A DNA stretch of 64,000 bases, taken from the NCBI GenBank assembly GCA_025462645.1, contig JAOAPB010000074.1, forward strand, positions 1-64,000, read 5' to 3'. Under the pieces are notes generated by a model. The model did not search any database and was not told where the DNA came from. It saw nothing but the letters and a program-made list of their open reading frames with translations. This document shows positions 36,436 through 45,297 of the stretch, one piece after another (position 1 is the first letter of the stretch; every line of letters begins with the position of its first letter). The position numbers and the translations under genes were made by a program. This DNA comes from Edaphobacter sp. (lineage in GTDB: Bacteria > Acidobacteriota > Terriglobia > Terriglobales > Acidobacteriaceae).

Positions 36436-37772
36436 AGGCCGGACTCCTCGTGAAGCTCGCGAGCAATCGCAAGCGATGAAGCAGCCGCCGTCTTCATTCG
36501 TCCAATTCCCAGCTTGTAACCCAGCGGCAGATACACCAGCAGGGCAATCGAGCCATAGCCGACGCGCGCTATTGCTAACCCTTCAAGTCCCATATGGCGC
36601 AGCAGGTAGATCATCACAAGCAGCATGGCCGCTCTTCCTCCAAGGCTTATGCAGGCTACCGTCCGAAACAGCCCCAAGGCTTGCATGGCGTAGGTGCCAG
36701 TCACACCCAGACCCATCAAGGCCGAGCCAACGACGATCGGCGGAAGGATGGTCGCGGCGCTACGTGCTAGTCCCGCTCCGGCCCAGATCCCGATCAAGCG
36801 GGGTCCGAATGAAAGCAGCATGGCCGCACTGCCGGACACCAGTAGCAAATTGCAAGCAAAGGCTTTCAATACTGTTCGCTTCAGCTCTTCGCGTGAAGCT
36901 GCAATCGCACGTCCAGAGATGTAAGGGAACAGGAAATTAAGGCCCGAAGCGGTGAGTCCGAAGATGGGCTGCGCAAACTGTATGCACAATGCATAAGGAG
37001 CCAGAGCTACTGCGCCCAGATAGATACCCAGCATCACCCGGTCGAGCTGTCCAAAGATGATGCCGCCCAGAGCCTGTGCCCAGGCGAAGACGCCGAAGCC
37101 CAGCAGCAAGCGCGTCTCACTGGGATGGAAGGCCGGCCACAAGGAAGGCTTGCCCAGTAGCCTCCAGAGCTGGCGAAACTGCAGGTAGGTACCCCAGATC
37201 AGAAAGATCGCGGTGGCCGCCAGAATGGCGACGATGCGATGGCCAGATTGGACTAGCAGCGCGGCCGAAGCAAGCGTCAAGAGTCGAACGCCGACGCTAA
37301 CCTGCGCGGCATCGCGATACTGCTCAAAGGCGCGCTGCGTGCTTACACTGACGCTTTCGACGGCGCGTACCAGGATCAGCACACTCGCGATGCGGAGGCA
37401 GATCAGGCACTCGCGTACCGGTGTAAGCGATGCGACCGTGATGTGGCGCGCAGCATAGGGTGCGGCGATCCAAGCAGCAATCGCAAGCGTCGCACCCAGC
37501 ACCAGGTTGATTCCCAGCATGCTGCGTACGGCATCAACCATCGAATCCGTTCCGCCTGCTCCACGAAGCCTCGCAACGCGCTGAATGTTGGCGTCACAGA
37601 ATCCCGAGGCGATGATGCCGCCAGCGCTGACGAGTGCCGTCGAGACCATCCATACCCCATACTCCGCCGCACCGAGCTTGTGCAGCACGACGGGTGCTAC
37701 CAGCAGCATCCCGAACGGGTATGAGCCATAGTCGAGAACTCCATAGACGGCGTTGACGAGGTGCTTTTTCAT
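36432..37772 (-). CDS. Wzx-type polysaccharide flippase
   Basis: The product has 446 aa with about twelve to fourteen membrane segments. The start is typical of the polysaccharide transporter family (VNAVYGVLDYGSYPFGMLLV, then VLHKLGAAEYGVWMVSTALV). A central LGFGVFAWAQALGGIIFGQL, DRVMLGIYLG segment follows. It translocates undecaprenyl-linked repeat units across the inner membrane. It overlaps the next gene by ATGA and its own start overlaps the Wzz stop by four bases. Confidence 0.88.
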   Translation of the reverse strand: MKKHLVNAVYGVLDYGSYPFGMLLVAPVVLHKLGAAEYGVWMVSTALVSAGGIIASGFCDANIQRVARLRGAGGTDSMVDAVRSMLGINLVLGATLAIAAWIAAPYAARHITVASLTPVRECLICLRIASVLILVRAVESVSVSTQRAFEQYRDAAQVSVGVRLLTLASAALLVQSGHRIVAILAATAIFLIWGTYLQFRQLWRLLGKPSLWPAFHPSETRLLLGFGVFAWAQALGGIIFGQLDRVMLGIYLGAVALAPYALCIQFAQPIFGLTASGLNFLFPYISGRAIAASREELKRTVLKAFACNLLLVSGSAAMLLSFGPRLIGIWAGAGLARSAATILPPIVVGSALMGLGVTGTYAMQALGLFRTVACISLGGRAAMLLVMIYLLRHMGLEGLAIARVGYGSIALLVYLPLGYKLGIGRMKTAAASSLAIARELHEESGL

Positions 37773-39091
37773 GCGACACCATGCCCCCGTCGGGACGTCC
37801 AGAAAAGCCGTCTGCGCACAACCGATAGAATCTCGATTGCCAGTTCCTTACGCGCGTCGCAGATGTCGACCGCACGCCAGTGTTCCCGACTCACAATCAG
37901 TGCCGCCGTAGCCGCAAACGCCAGGAAGGTAAGCAACAGAGTCAGCAGCAGACGCGGCGGAAAGAACTTCCTCTCCGGTATGCCCGGGGTGTCAAGGACT
38001 GTAACGACAGGAACATCTTTCGCCTCTTCGATGCGAGCCATCTCGTACTGCTGTGTGAGCAGCTCGAACACTGTCTCCTGGACTCGCACGCGACGATACA
38101 AGTTGGCATACGGAACCGCAAGACGTGGAAGCTGCCTCAGTGGCGGATAAAGTTCCCCTTTATCGTCGGCGCTCGCCAGGGCGTGGCCGATAACCGCATC
38201 CCCTGCAGCCAGGGGAGCAGAAGTTCCTGCCATCTTCTGCAGATCGCGCCGCAGCGATGCGATGCGAGCTTCGGTCTCACGAACCCGTACATTTCCGTCG
38301 CCGTAGATCTGACGCAGCGATTGAAGGCCGGACTGCTCAACCAGTAGCTCCCCTTGTACTCTCGCGCCTGCATCAACCAGTCCGCGTGTCTGCTCTTTGA
38401 GATCGATCGTGCTGTTCTTGCTCGAGAACTCACTCAACGCAAGCTGGGCCTGTTCTAGATCTGCCCCCACCGAGCGAAGGCGACTCTCGATGAAGATGCG
38501 CTCCTGCCGCGCGGAGGACGAGCTCGTTCGCGTGAGCAAATTGTTCAACTCATCCAGGTAAGCCTGCGCCAGGTCACGGGCCCGCACCGCGTCAGTGTCC
38601 TGCACCGCAATGGTGATGACACCGCTCTTCTTGTCGTCCGTAATTTTTGTCATATTGGCAAGGTGCTTGGCCGTAGTGAAGCGGTAGCGGGAGCGGTAGA
38701 CCTTCTGCAGATCGAACCGGTCGATGAGCCGGCCCCCGATGGTCCCGCTCTCAAGCAGGCTCTCGTAAAGTGCAGTGTTGGTATGGCCGCCGAGTAAGCC
38801 ACCCGCCAGGCTGCCCAGGCCGCCCAGGCCGCCCAGACCACCGGAGCGTCCCGTCAGCGCCGCCAACAGCATCGCACCTGAGCCCTGTTGGTCGGGCGGC
38901 ATGATCCTCGCGATGGACTTATAACGTTTTGGGATGACGAATGCGATGCCGAGGCTTACCACTAGGGCAATGGCCGTGACGCGCGCAAGCGTATGGCGGT
39001 ATTGCCAAAGCAGCCTTGCACGGCTAAGCCAATCCGCAGGAGCTGACGGCGCGGTGCATTCGGAGGATGGTGTCATGACACTGTGGCTCAT
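37769..39091 (-). CDS. Wzz-type chain-length determinant protein
   Basis: The product has 440 aa. The start at 39091 is chosen because it gives an ATGA overlap with the preceding wzi stop, like the rest of the operon. The first membrane segment is at ~35-55 (LARVTAIALVVSLGIAFVIP) and a periplasmic coiled region spans ~70-370. The C-terminal segment carries the proline motif (VTVLDTPGIPERKFFPPRL) and then LLTLLLTFLAFAAT. A glycine-leucine run (GGLGGLGGLGSLAGGLLGG) follows the first Wzz block. There is no fused tyrosine kinase domain. It sets polysaccharide chain length with the Wzy-like protein. Confidence 0.87.
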   Translation of the reverse strand: MSHSVMTPSSECTAPSAPADWLSRARLLWQYRHTLARVTAIALVVSLGIAFVIPKRYKSIARIMPPDQQGSGAMLLAALTGRSGGLGGLGGLGSLAGGLLGGHTNTALYESLLESGTIGGRLIDRFDLQKVYRSRYRFTTAKHLANMTKITDDKKSGVITIAVQDTDAVRARDLAQAYLDELNNLLTRTSSSSARQERIFIESRLRSVGADLEQAQLALSEFSSKNSTIDLKEQTRGLVDAGARVQGELLVEQSGLQSLRQIYGDGNVRVRETEARIASLRRDLQKMAGTSAPLAAGDAVIGHALASADDKGELYPPLRQLPRLAVPYANLYRRVRVQETVFELLTQQYEMARIEEAKDVPVVTVLDTPGIPERKFFPPRLLLTLLLTFLAFAATAALIVSREHWRAVDICDARKELAIEILSVVRRRLFWTSRRGHGVA

Positions 39092-40806
39092 GGTTTTGTT
39101 CTCGACAAGGGGTGGTAGGAGAGTTGAATAGTTAGTACGTCGTTGCGCTGGGGTGTGGCCGAAAGAGCTGGAAAGCGCCACCATTCCGCCTGATTCTCAA
39201 GTCGAAGCTGCCACTCGGGACGGAGCTGAAGATTGGCGACCACGTTGAAGTCCCGCAGGGCTCCCCCTTGCAGAAACTCGCGGTTTACGGTCATGCCGCG
39301 AAAACTGGCCTCAATCGACGAGTGAGGGGAGAGGTTCCAGGTCGTCCACACTTGTTCGCCATCGCCTTCGCGTCCGATCCAAGATCCCATCAGCTGGCGA
39401 TTGTTGGTGTATCCACTCAGGTAGTGAACGTTGGAATAGAAGAAGCCGGGAAATGCGAGGTTGCGGTGAGGTGATAGTAAACCCTCGGCCCGTATTGTCA
39501 TGCGCGGCAAGCCTGGAACGCAGCGCAAAAAGAATCCGGAAAGCCATGCGCTTTCGGTCGGATACACGACCGGAAAAGGCTGGTCCTCCGAGAACCCGTC
39601 GACGTACCCGGTCAAGCAGTTCCGCAGACCGGGAATCCGATACTGCGCATCCACAGCGACACGGCGATCCCCAGGATCCAGTTGCTCCACTCCGCCTGAG
39701 ACGGAAAATACGCTACGCAGAAAGGTATGCGTATTCACCGGTGCACCCGCGCCACCGAAGATCACTGTACGCGACACGCTGAATTCGAAATTCTCCGTCG
39801 GTTTGAATGAGAACTTCTCTCCATGGATGAAAGGCTGGTCGCTCAGCGCAATTCCCGGGCTTCCAATGATGCGCCCTTGTGCCTGCACAAACTGTGCACC
39901 CGAGAGCCGACCCACAAACAGTTGAGTCCGAATCTTGCCCAGCCTTGAGAGGAAGCCTGGAAGCACGAAAGGCTCCACGCGGTCATAACGCAACATCGTC
40001 AGGGGCTCTGCGTTGTTGCTGAACAGTGTTGAGCCACTTCGTGCCGGGCCCCACCATAGGCTCTGCTTGCCGAAAATAAACTGATTGTCAGCCCAGGTGT
40101 ATGAAACGTTAGCGTCGAGGACTCTGCCGCGCGTGAAGTCCGAGGGCGGACCGAACGCACCTGGTGCCGTGAAGTCTGCCGCAGCAATGGCCGCCTGGGT
40201 CGCGGAACTCGGCCCCGGAGCCGATGCAACGCTTTGTACTTCCGCACGCGCGTAAGCTGCGAATCGGCCAGCCGTCGCGCGAAAGGACACACCTAAGTAG
40301 TCGTTCTCTCCTCGCCCAAAAGGCCTGCCGTAGTCGTCCACGATGGTCTCAGCAAAGTGGTAGCCGTCGGTCAGTGGCCTGCCGGCAATCGATGTGCTTC
40401 GTTGCTCCACAGACTCAAGACGAAACTCCACGTTGCGCCCTCCCTTCATGCGCTGCCGCTCCAACACGAACGCGTCTTCGAGACTGCGCACAAGTAAAGA
40501 AGCATCGTCGGGCGGTTTGAGATCGCGGCTGATGCGTTGCCTCGCATCGATCACCAGCCGGGCACAGGTCATGCGTGTCCACGGACGCAGACCTACGAAA
40601 GCTCCAGGCAGATATCCCTCTACCGCAAGCCGATCGAAGGCAGGGTAAACCCAGCTCTCAATCGGCACATACGTCGACGCCGGATCGACGCTGTGGTGCG
40701 CTTGCGGACTGCTCGGATTAGCGCTGGCTTGAAGCATCGCGTTGGGCATAAGGGAAGCAAGGACGAGTGCGGCATTGAGTAACATGGCAACCTTAGATAT
40801 GCGCAA
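39088..40806 (-). CDS. Wzi-family capsule assembly outer-membrane protein
   Basis: The product has 572 aa with an N-terminal signal peptide (MLLNAALVLASLMPNAMLQA). The Wzi beta-barrel family is recognised from YVPIESWVYPAFDRLAVEGY at ~48, WTRMTCARLV, FGRGENDYLGVSFRAT, FIFGKQSLWWGPARSGSTLF around 240, and ENFEFSVSRTVIFGGAG. Wzi proteins anchor or organise capsular polysaccharide at the outer membrane. Its start overlaps the end of the wza gene by 14 bp. It contributes the outer-membrane part of the export system together with the SLBB protein. Confidence 0.87.
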   Translation of the reverse strand: MRISKVAMLLNAALVLASLMPNAMLQASANPSSPQAHHSVDPASTYVPIESWVYPAFDRLAVEGYLPGAFVGLRPWTRMTCARLVIDARQRISRDLKPPDDASLLVRSLEDAFVLERQRMKGGRNVEFRLESVEQRSTSIAGRPLTDGYHFAETIVDDYGRPFGRGENDYLGVSFRATAGRFAAYARAEVQSVASAPGPSSATQAAIAAADFTAPGAFGPPSDFTRGRVLDANVSYTWADNQFIFGKQSLWWGPARSGSTLFSNNAEPLTMLRYDRVEPFVLPGFLSRLGKIRTQLFVGRLSGAQFVQAQGRIIGSPGIALSDQPFIHGEKFSFKPTENFEFSVSRTVIFGGAGAPVNTHTFLRSVFSVSGGVEQLDPGDRRVAVDAQYRIPGLRNCLTGYVDGFSEDQPFPVVYPTESAWLSGFFLRCVPGLPRMTIRAEGLLSPHRNLAFPGFFYSNVHYLSGYTNNRQLMGSWIGREGDGEQVWTTWNLSPHSSIEASFRGMTVNREFLQGGALRDFNVVANLQLRPEWQLRLENQAEWWRFPALSATPQRNDVLTIQLSYHPLSRTKP

Positions 40807-43800
40807 TGGCTGCGGTGATGGAAATGGACGAGGCGAGTTGCGCGGTGGTCAGGAGATTTCGCCAGAAGAGCGAGGCCCCAATCACCTTCTGCGGTACAAC
40901 CACAACGTCGCCGGGATCAAGCTTCGTGGAGAGGACAGCTGGATCGAAGAGTCCGACCGAATGCCGACCGATGATCGATCCATTGGCACGGATCACGAAG
41001 ATCTCCTTACGGTTCGCCGTGTCGCTCGTGCCACCCGCATGCTGCAGATACCAGCCCGCGGTCTTGCCGGGCGTGAAGGTCAGCGCGGTAGCGTTATAAA
41101 CCTGGCCGGTAACGAGGACAAACCCGGGACGCTTGGGAATTGTCAATACATCGCCCCGGCGCAGCTCGATGTCCACCGGGGTATTTGCCCAGCTATCGAT
41201 ATCCTCGGTGATGTGTACGACTAGGCGACCACTTGGCGGCTCGCTCTTCAAGCGCGCCAGCACCTGGTCCTGCTGCACCTGGATCAACTTCAGCGTTGTT
41301 CCGGAATCTCCCCCGCCGAGGTTTGGCGCAAGACGTGCCGAAGCCGAGCTCGTCTCAATCTGTCGAATCAGTTCCTCGCGGCTCTTCTGTTCAAGTTCGC
41401 GCACCTGGTCACGCACAAGCACCGCGCCGGCCGGATAAGCCGTCTCGCGGAACCCTCCGGCACGGCGCAGAACCGAGCTGAGACGCTCACCGTCACGGAA
41501 GCCATACGTCCCGGGATAAGCGACCTGCCCTTCGATTCGTACCGACTGACCGATGTCGTTCCAGCCCGTAATCTGGTGAATGGTGAGGATGTCCCCTGGC
41601 TTGAGTGGAACATCGGCCCCCGGTTCAGTCCCCGCCACAGCCGCACCGATATGCACGGTGGCGAGGCTCCCCGTAACCCGGTTTCCGTTCAGCACTCCAT
41701 AGCTGGTCAAATCCGCGTTGTCGAGCAAGGCGTCGCGCTTGAATCCACCAGCCATACGGACCAGCTGCGCAGCTGTCATGCCCTTGGACAACGGGTACGC
41801 GGATGGCCGCAGTACCTGACCCTGAATCGTGACCTTCGGAGCATCTACTTGGTATCGGCCGAGGATGCGGATCGTATCGAACGGCTGAAGCTCAAGGTTT
41901 CCATTCCCGATCAGCACGTCCGGTACGTTGAAGTTGATAGTCTCCGCGTGGAGATCCGGTGGCACGAGACGGATGATCTCTCCATTGAGCGCCGGCTCCG
42001 GCAACAGGTCCTGGTAGCTGTGCAAGACGTCGCTAAGGTGCATGCCGTCGCTGTACGATCGTCGGCCGGGACGTAAGACATGCCCTTCAAGATATATCGC
42101 GCGCTGGCTGTAGGGGAGGATCGGTGCAACCCGAATGCGATCCCCATCCTTCACCTGGAACGCGGCAATGACGGTGCGATCAGCGTCTACGCCTCCCGTT
42201 CCCGCAGTCTTCAGCGTTACCGTCTCGCGCTGCCGATTGGCGTCAATCCGTTCAATCGTGATGTCCCTAAGGGAAGCCGCTGCAGTAAAACCGCCAGCGT
42301 CGTTGATCACGGACTCCAACGTCAATTCGCCAGGCTTCACCTCGTAGATCGCCGGGCGCTTGACCGCACCCGACACCGCAACCTGGGCTCCTGCAGGGGG
42401 CACCAGCAAGGTATCGCCACTCTCGAAGCGAGCGCCCTTATTGCGAACTCCATGCAGCAGGAAGTCGTAGAGATCGATCTCCTCGACGAGATGCTCTCCG
42501 CGATAGTGCCGCGCCACGCGAAGAGACCCGACCGATGTTGGACCGCCGGCGGCATACAACGCGCTCAATGGAGTTGCGAGCGAGCTGATGTCATAGCCAC
42601 CCGGCCGCTGCACGTCACCGACAACGTACACACGCACCGAGCGAAGACGCGACACCGTCGCGGTAACCTTCACATCCCGATACTGTTTCTTCAGTGCACC
42701 CTCGATCAGGCTTTCCGCGCGTTGGAGCGGAAGCCCTGCTACGTCAAGGGAACCCGCATCCGGCAACAGAATCCGCCCGTCGCGGTCGATCACGCGGCTT
42801 AGACTTTGAGTCATGCCGCCCCACATGTTGATCGTGAGTGTGTCACCCGCGCCGACCACGTAATCCGGGCCCAGCGCCACGTCGAGAGGGGTATCGCGGC
42901 CCGAGCCGCCACGAGCCATCGCAGAGACATCGCGATTCACAAATACCTCGGAACCAAATCGTTTGAGCGGAGCTGTCTGCTCGGGGATCTGCGTATATAA
43001 ATCACGCATCGATTGCAGGTTATAGGGAGCAGGCTGGCGAAGCACCTTCGGCGCATCGGTCGAGGCATTCACCGTCTCACTACCGCGTTTCTGCGTACTA
43101 CCGGATTGGTTGCCTGCCGAGCCGATTAACTGGATTGAGTCCGTCGAAGCATCGCTCTGGTCGGACGACGGGAGACCAGCGGCAGCAAGCTTGGCAGTAT
43201 CAATTCCTCCGGGCACAGCAACTTGCCCTGCAACTCCACTGCCGTCTGCGGCTCCAACATTCGACCTGGACCCCATACTCTGGAGGTCGTCCTGCGAGAC
43301 ATATCCTCGCGCGCGAAGAAACATCGTGATGTTCGCCCGCAGATCGCTGTTAGTCGCGATCTGGTTGTATAGCATCTGGTCGGAGATGTCGTTGGCATCG
43401 ATTGACGTGCCCTGCTGCTGCAGGCGATCGGCTACCTGGGATTTCAACTCCACAACCAGATCCGGGTTCTGCTGCAGGATATGGATGATCTGGTCCGACG
43501 AGAGAGTGGCAGGAGCGGCGAGGCTGCTGCCACTCGAGGAGTTGCTCCGATCGTCCTGCGAGCTGTCGCTCTGGGGTCCCCCCATCGTTCCGAGACTTGG
43601 ACCTGAAGACGACTGCGTCGTACTCTGCGCGGACGAAGAAGGGAAGATTCCCTGAGCCTGTGCTGGGTGCGCCAGCATCGCAGCAATCCCCAGCAAGGCT
43701 GCTGCTGCGACCTCTTGCGAACGCGAGACACGACCAGGGCGGGCAATCTCACGCGAGGCAAAGCTTGGAATCAGCTTGCAATTACGGAAGGAAATGGAGG

Positions 43801-43810
43801 ATATCAGCAT
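40793..43810 (-). CDS. Wza-type polysaccharide export protein with multiple SLBB domains
   Basis: The product has 1005 aa, far longer than the ~380 aa of E. coli Wza. The signal-like segment (EVAAAALLGIAAMLAHPAQA) lies at ~33-52, followed by a low-complexity Ser/Gln/Asp linker to ~270. The Poly_export domain is at ~305-395 (PDYVVGAGDTLTINMWGGMT; VIDRDGRILLPDAGSLDVAG). A series of SLBB repeats follows to ~960 (RVYVVGDVQRPGGYDI; QVAVSGAVKRPAIYEVKPGE; VTIQGQVLRPSAYPLSKG; VRIEGQVAYPGTYGF). It forms the periplasmic/outer-membrane export channel. It is the first gene of the operon and has its own TGAC-array promoter only ~15 nt before the predicted leader. Confidence 0.9.
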   Translation of the reverse strand: MLISSISFRNCKLIPSFASREIARPGRVSRSQEVAAAALLGIAAMLAHPAQAQGIFPSSSAQSTTQSSSGPSLGTMGGPQSDSSQDDRSNSSSGSSLAAPATLSSDQIIHILQQNPDLVVELKSQVADRLQQQGTSIDANDISDQMLYNQIATNSDLRANITMFLRARGYVSQDDLQSMGSRSNVGAADGSGVAGQVAVPGGIDTAKLAAAGLPSSDQSDASTDSIQLIGSAGNQSGSTQKRGSETVNASTDAPKVLRQPAPYNLQSMRDLYTQIPEQTAPLKRFGSEVFVNRDVSAMARGGSGRDTPLDVALGPDYVVGAGDTLTINMWGGMTQSLSRVIDRDGRILLPDAGSLDVAGLPLQRAESLIEGALKKQYRDVKVTATVSRLRSVRVYVVGDVQRPGGYDISSLATPLSALYAAGGPTSVGSLRVARHYRGEHLVEEIDLYDFLLHGVRNKGARFESGDTLLVPPAGAQVAVSGAVKRPAIYEVKPGELTLESVINDAGGFTAAASLRDITIERIDANRQRETVTLKTAGTGGVDADRTVIAAFQVKDGDRIRVAPILPYSQRAIYLEGHVLRPGRRSYSDGMHLSDVLHSYQDLLPEPALNGEIIRLVPPDLHAETINFNVPDVLIGNGNLELQPFDTIRILGRYQVDAPKVTIQGQVLRPSAYPLSKGMTAAQLVRMAGGFKRDALLDNADLTSYGVLNGNRVTGSLATVHIGAAVAGTEPGADVPLKPGDILTIHQITGWNDIGQSVRIEGQVAYPGTYGFRDGERLSSVLRRAGGFRETAYPAGAVLVRDQVRELEQKSREELIRQIETSSASARLAPNLGGGDSGTTLKLIQVQQDQVLARLKSEPPSGRLVVHITEDIDSWANTPVDIELRRGDVLTIPKRPGFVLVTGQVYNATALTFTPGKTAGWYLQHAGGTSDTANRKEIFVIRANGSIIGRHSVGLFDPAVLSTKLDPGDVVVVPQKVIGASLFWRNLLTTAQLASSISITAAIAHI

Positions 43811-43831
43811 AAGTTTTTCTCTTCGTCTCTT

Positions 43832-43884
43832 ACCCTAAAGAACTGGAACCGCCGCGGTGTCATGCGTTCGTCAGGCAAATGTCA
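43832..43884 (-). promoter_or_regulatory. TGAC-array promoter of the polysaccharide operon
   Basis: Read on the minus strand, TGAC occurs at 43884, 43873 and 43862, exactly 11 bp apart. The last copy (TGACAC, 43862-43857) is followed after 19 nt by the -10 TAGGGT (43837-43832). Predicted transcription starts near 43825, just before the wza ATG at 43810. Confidence 0.72.
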
Positions 43885-44029
43885 TTCTCTTGTTTGCGTC
43901 GGATGAGGGCTCGACTTGCCATTCTTGCGCCGACTAAGAATCGCCGCTACACATAACGGATGGCAGTTCGCAATCGGAATCTCGTAAGCCCCAGGCACAT
44001 GGACAACCTCGATATAGGAATGTCGGCAC

Positions 44030-44161
44030 TTAGTGCGCCTTCAACATATGCAAGGCACTGCGCAGCAGTCGATCCGTGGTGAATGAATTGAATTCGCTGA
44101 AGACAACGGCATAGCAAAATGGGTGACCCGAAACAGTGGGGTGGAGAAGTTCAATAGACAT
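44030..44161 (-). CDS. Possible 43-residue peptide gene
   Basis: The ATG at 44161 is preceded by AAGGGAAG seven bases upstream, a good ribosome site. It encodes MSIELLHPTVSGHPFCYAVV then FSEFNSFTTDRLLRSALHML and KAH. There is a single Cys and no signal peptide. It lies in the 460-bp gap between the wza promoter and RibB, on the RibB strand and 107 bp after its stop. I do not recognise it. It could be a small membrane-associated peptide, a peptide precursor or noise. Confidence 0.3.
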   Translation of the reverse strand: MSIELLHPTVSGHPFCYAVVFSEFNSFTTDRLLRSALHMLKAH

Positions 44162-44267
44162 CGTGCTTCCCTTCATCCCTAGCTGCTCGAATAAACTAGG
44201 TTCGTAGTTATTTGGCTCTGCAAAACACCTCACGGCCAATCGGCGGCAAGCGTTACTCAGTGAGCCA

Positions 44268-44939
44268 TCATCGCGAGACAGCCTCCGGATAAAAGCTCCG
44301 GTGTGCGACTAACTCCGAGATGCTCAACATCACCAGACCGTGCCGTCTCGCAAATCGATCGACATCGAGCCCCTTGGTCATACTTCCATCCGGGTTTGTA
44401 ATCTCACAGATCACTGCTGCCGGCTTGAGTCCAGCCATCCTCGCTAAATCGACCGATCCCTCAGTGTGCCCCTCACGCTCCAGCACGCCTCCAGGTGCGG
44501 CCCGCAGGGGGAACATGTGCCCTGGCCGCGTCAGGTCGCAAGCCTGAGCATTGGGTGCGATTGCGGCACGAATCGTCGTTACTCTATCCTGTGCGGATAC
44601 GCCGGTCGTAATTCCATCTCGCGCGTCGATCGTGACGGTGAAGGCGGTCTGATAGCAGCTTTCATTGCTCGATACCATCTGCGGCAGTTCCAGGTGTGCA
44701 AGCGTCTCCACCGTCAGACACAGGCACACGATCCCGCTTCCCTCTCGAATGAAAAGAGCCATCGTCGGTACTGAGATCGTCTCAGCGGCAGCGATCAGGT
44801 CTGCTTCGTTCTCGCGATCGAAATCATCAACCAGAATGACAGGGCGCCCCACGCGCATGTCCTCGAGCGCACTCTGAAGCCGATCTTCGAAGGAAAGCAC
44901 CGTAGATTGAAATGTCGTGATTGCAGAAGGAAATGACAA
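44268..44939 (-). CDS. ribB: 3,4-dihydroxy-2-butanone 4-phosphate synthase
   Basis: The product has 223 aa, the length of a monofunctional RibB. Signatures: [20 protein letters not shown] with the acidic metal/active-site loop, [64 protein letters not shown] and [10 protein letters not shown]. It converts ribulose-5-phosphate to 3,4-dihydroxybutanone-4-phosphate plus formate for riboflavin synthesis. It is not fused to RibA, which is encoded separately at 54958. No ribD, ribE or ribH is in the window, so it is likely an accessory copy. Its promoter has the same TGAC array as its neighbours. Confidence 0.94.
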   Translation of the reverse strand: MSFPSAITTFQSTVLSFEDRLQSALEDMRVGRPVILVDDFDRENEADLIAAAETISVPTMALFIREGSGIVCLCLTVETLAHLELPQMVSSNESCYQTAFTVTIDARDGITTGVSAQDRVTTIRAAIAPNAQACDLTRPGHMFPLRAAPGGVLEREGHTEGSVDLARMAGLKPAAVICEITNPDGSMTKGLDVDRFARRHGLVMLSISELVAHRSFYPEAVSR

Positions 44940-45013
44940 CGTTGACGGACCTCGGCGGGAGTTGACGATAGCCTTTCGGCTTTCACTCGCTTTTACGGGA
45001 ACGAGTTATCCCG

Positions 45014-45066
45014 ACTCTAACCAACAGTCGACTCTCAGTTGTCACATGGGCGTAAGGAAAATGTCA
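45014..45066 (-). promoter_or_regulatory. TGAC-array promoter of ribB
   Basis: On the minus strand TGAC (45066), TTAC (45055) and TGAC (45044) are spaced 11 bp. The last copy reads TGACAA and is followed after 19 nt by TAGAGT (45019-45014). The middle repeat has one mismatch. The stretch 45067-45297 beyond it shows no gene. Confidence 0.7.
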
Positions 45067-45297
45067 CTCTCCTGTTGCCAAGTGATCCGTGACGAGGAGT
45101 TGAAGCGAATGGTCCCTGTAAGGTCTAGGTTTTGACGAGCCTTCGGCGTTCATGCAATAGGTGACGATCACGTTGACGCGCTATCGATAGAGCAGCGGAT
45201 TGCATGAGTCTCGCCAATCTGGGGGGACGGAGCTTGAGTAGAGGCTCTCGGTGGTGTCGGCTTCTGTTCCCGTAATTCGCTCTTCAACGCTCGCCGG

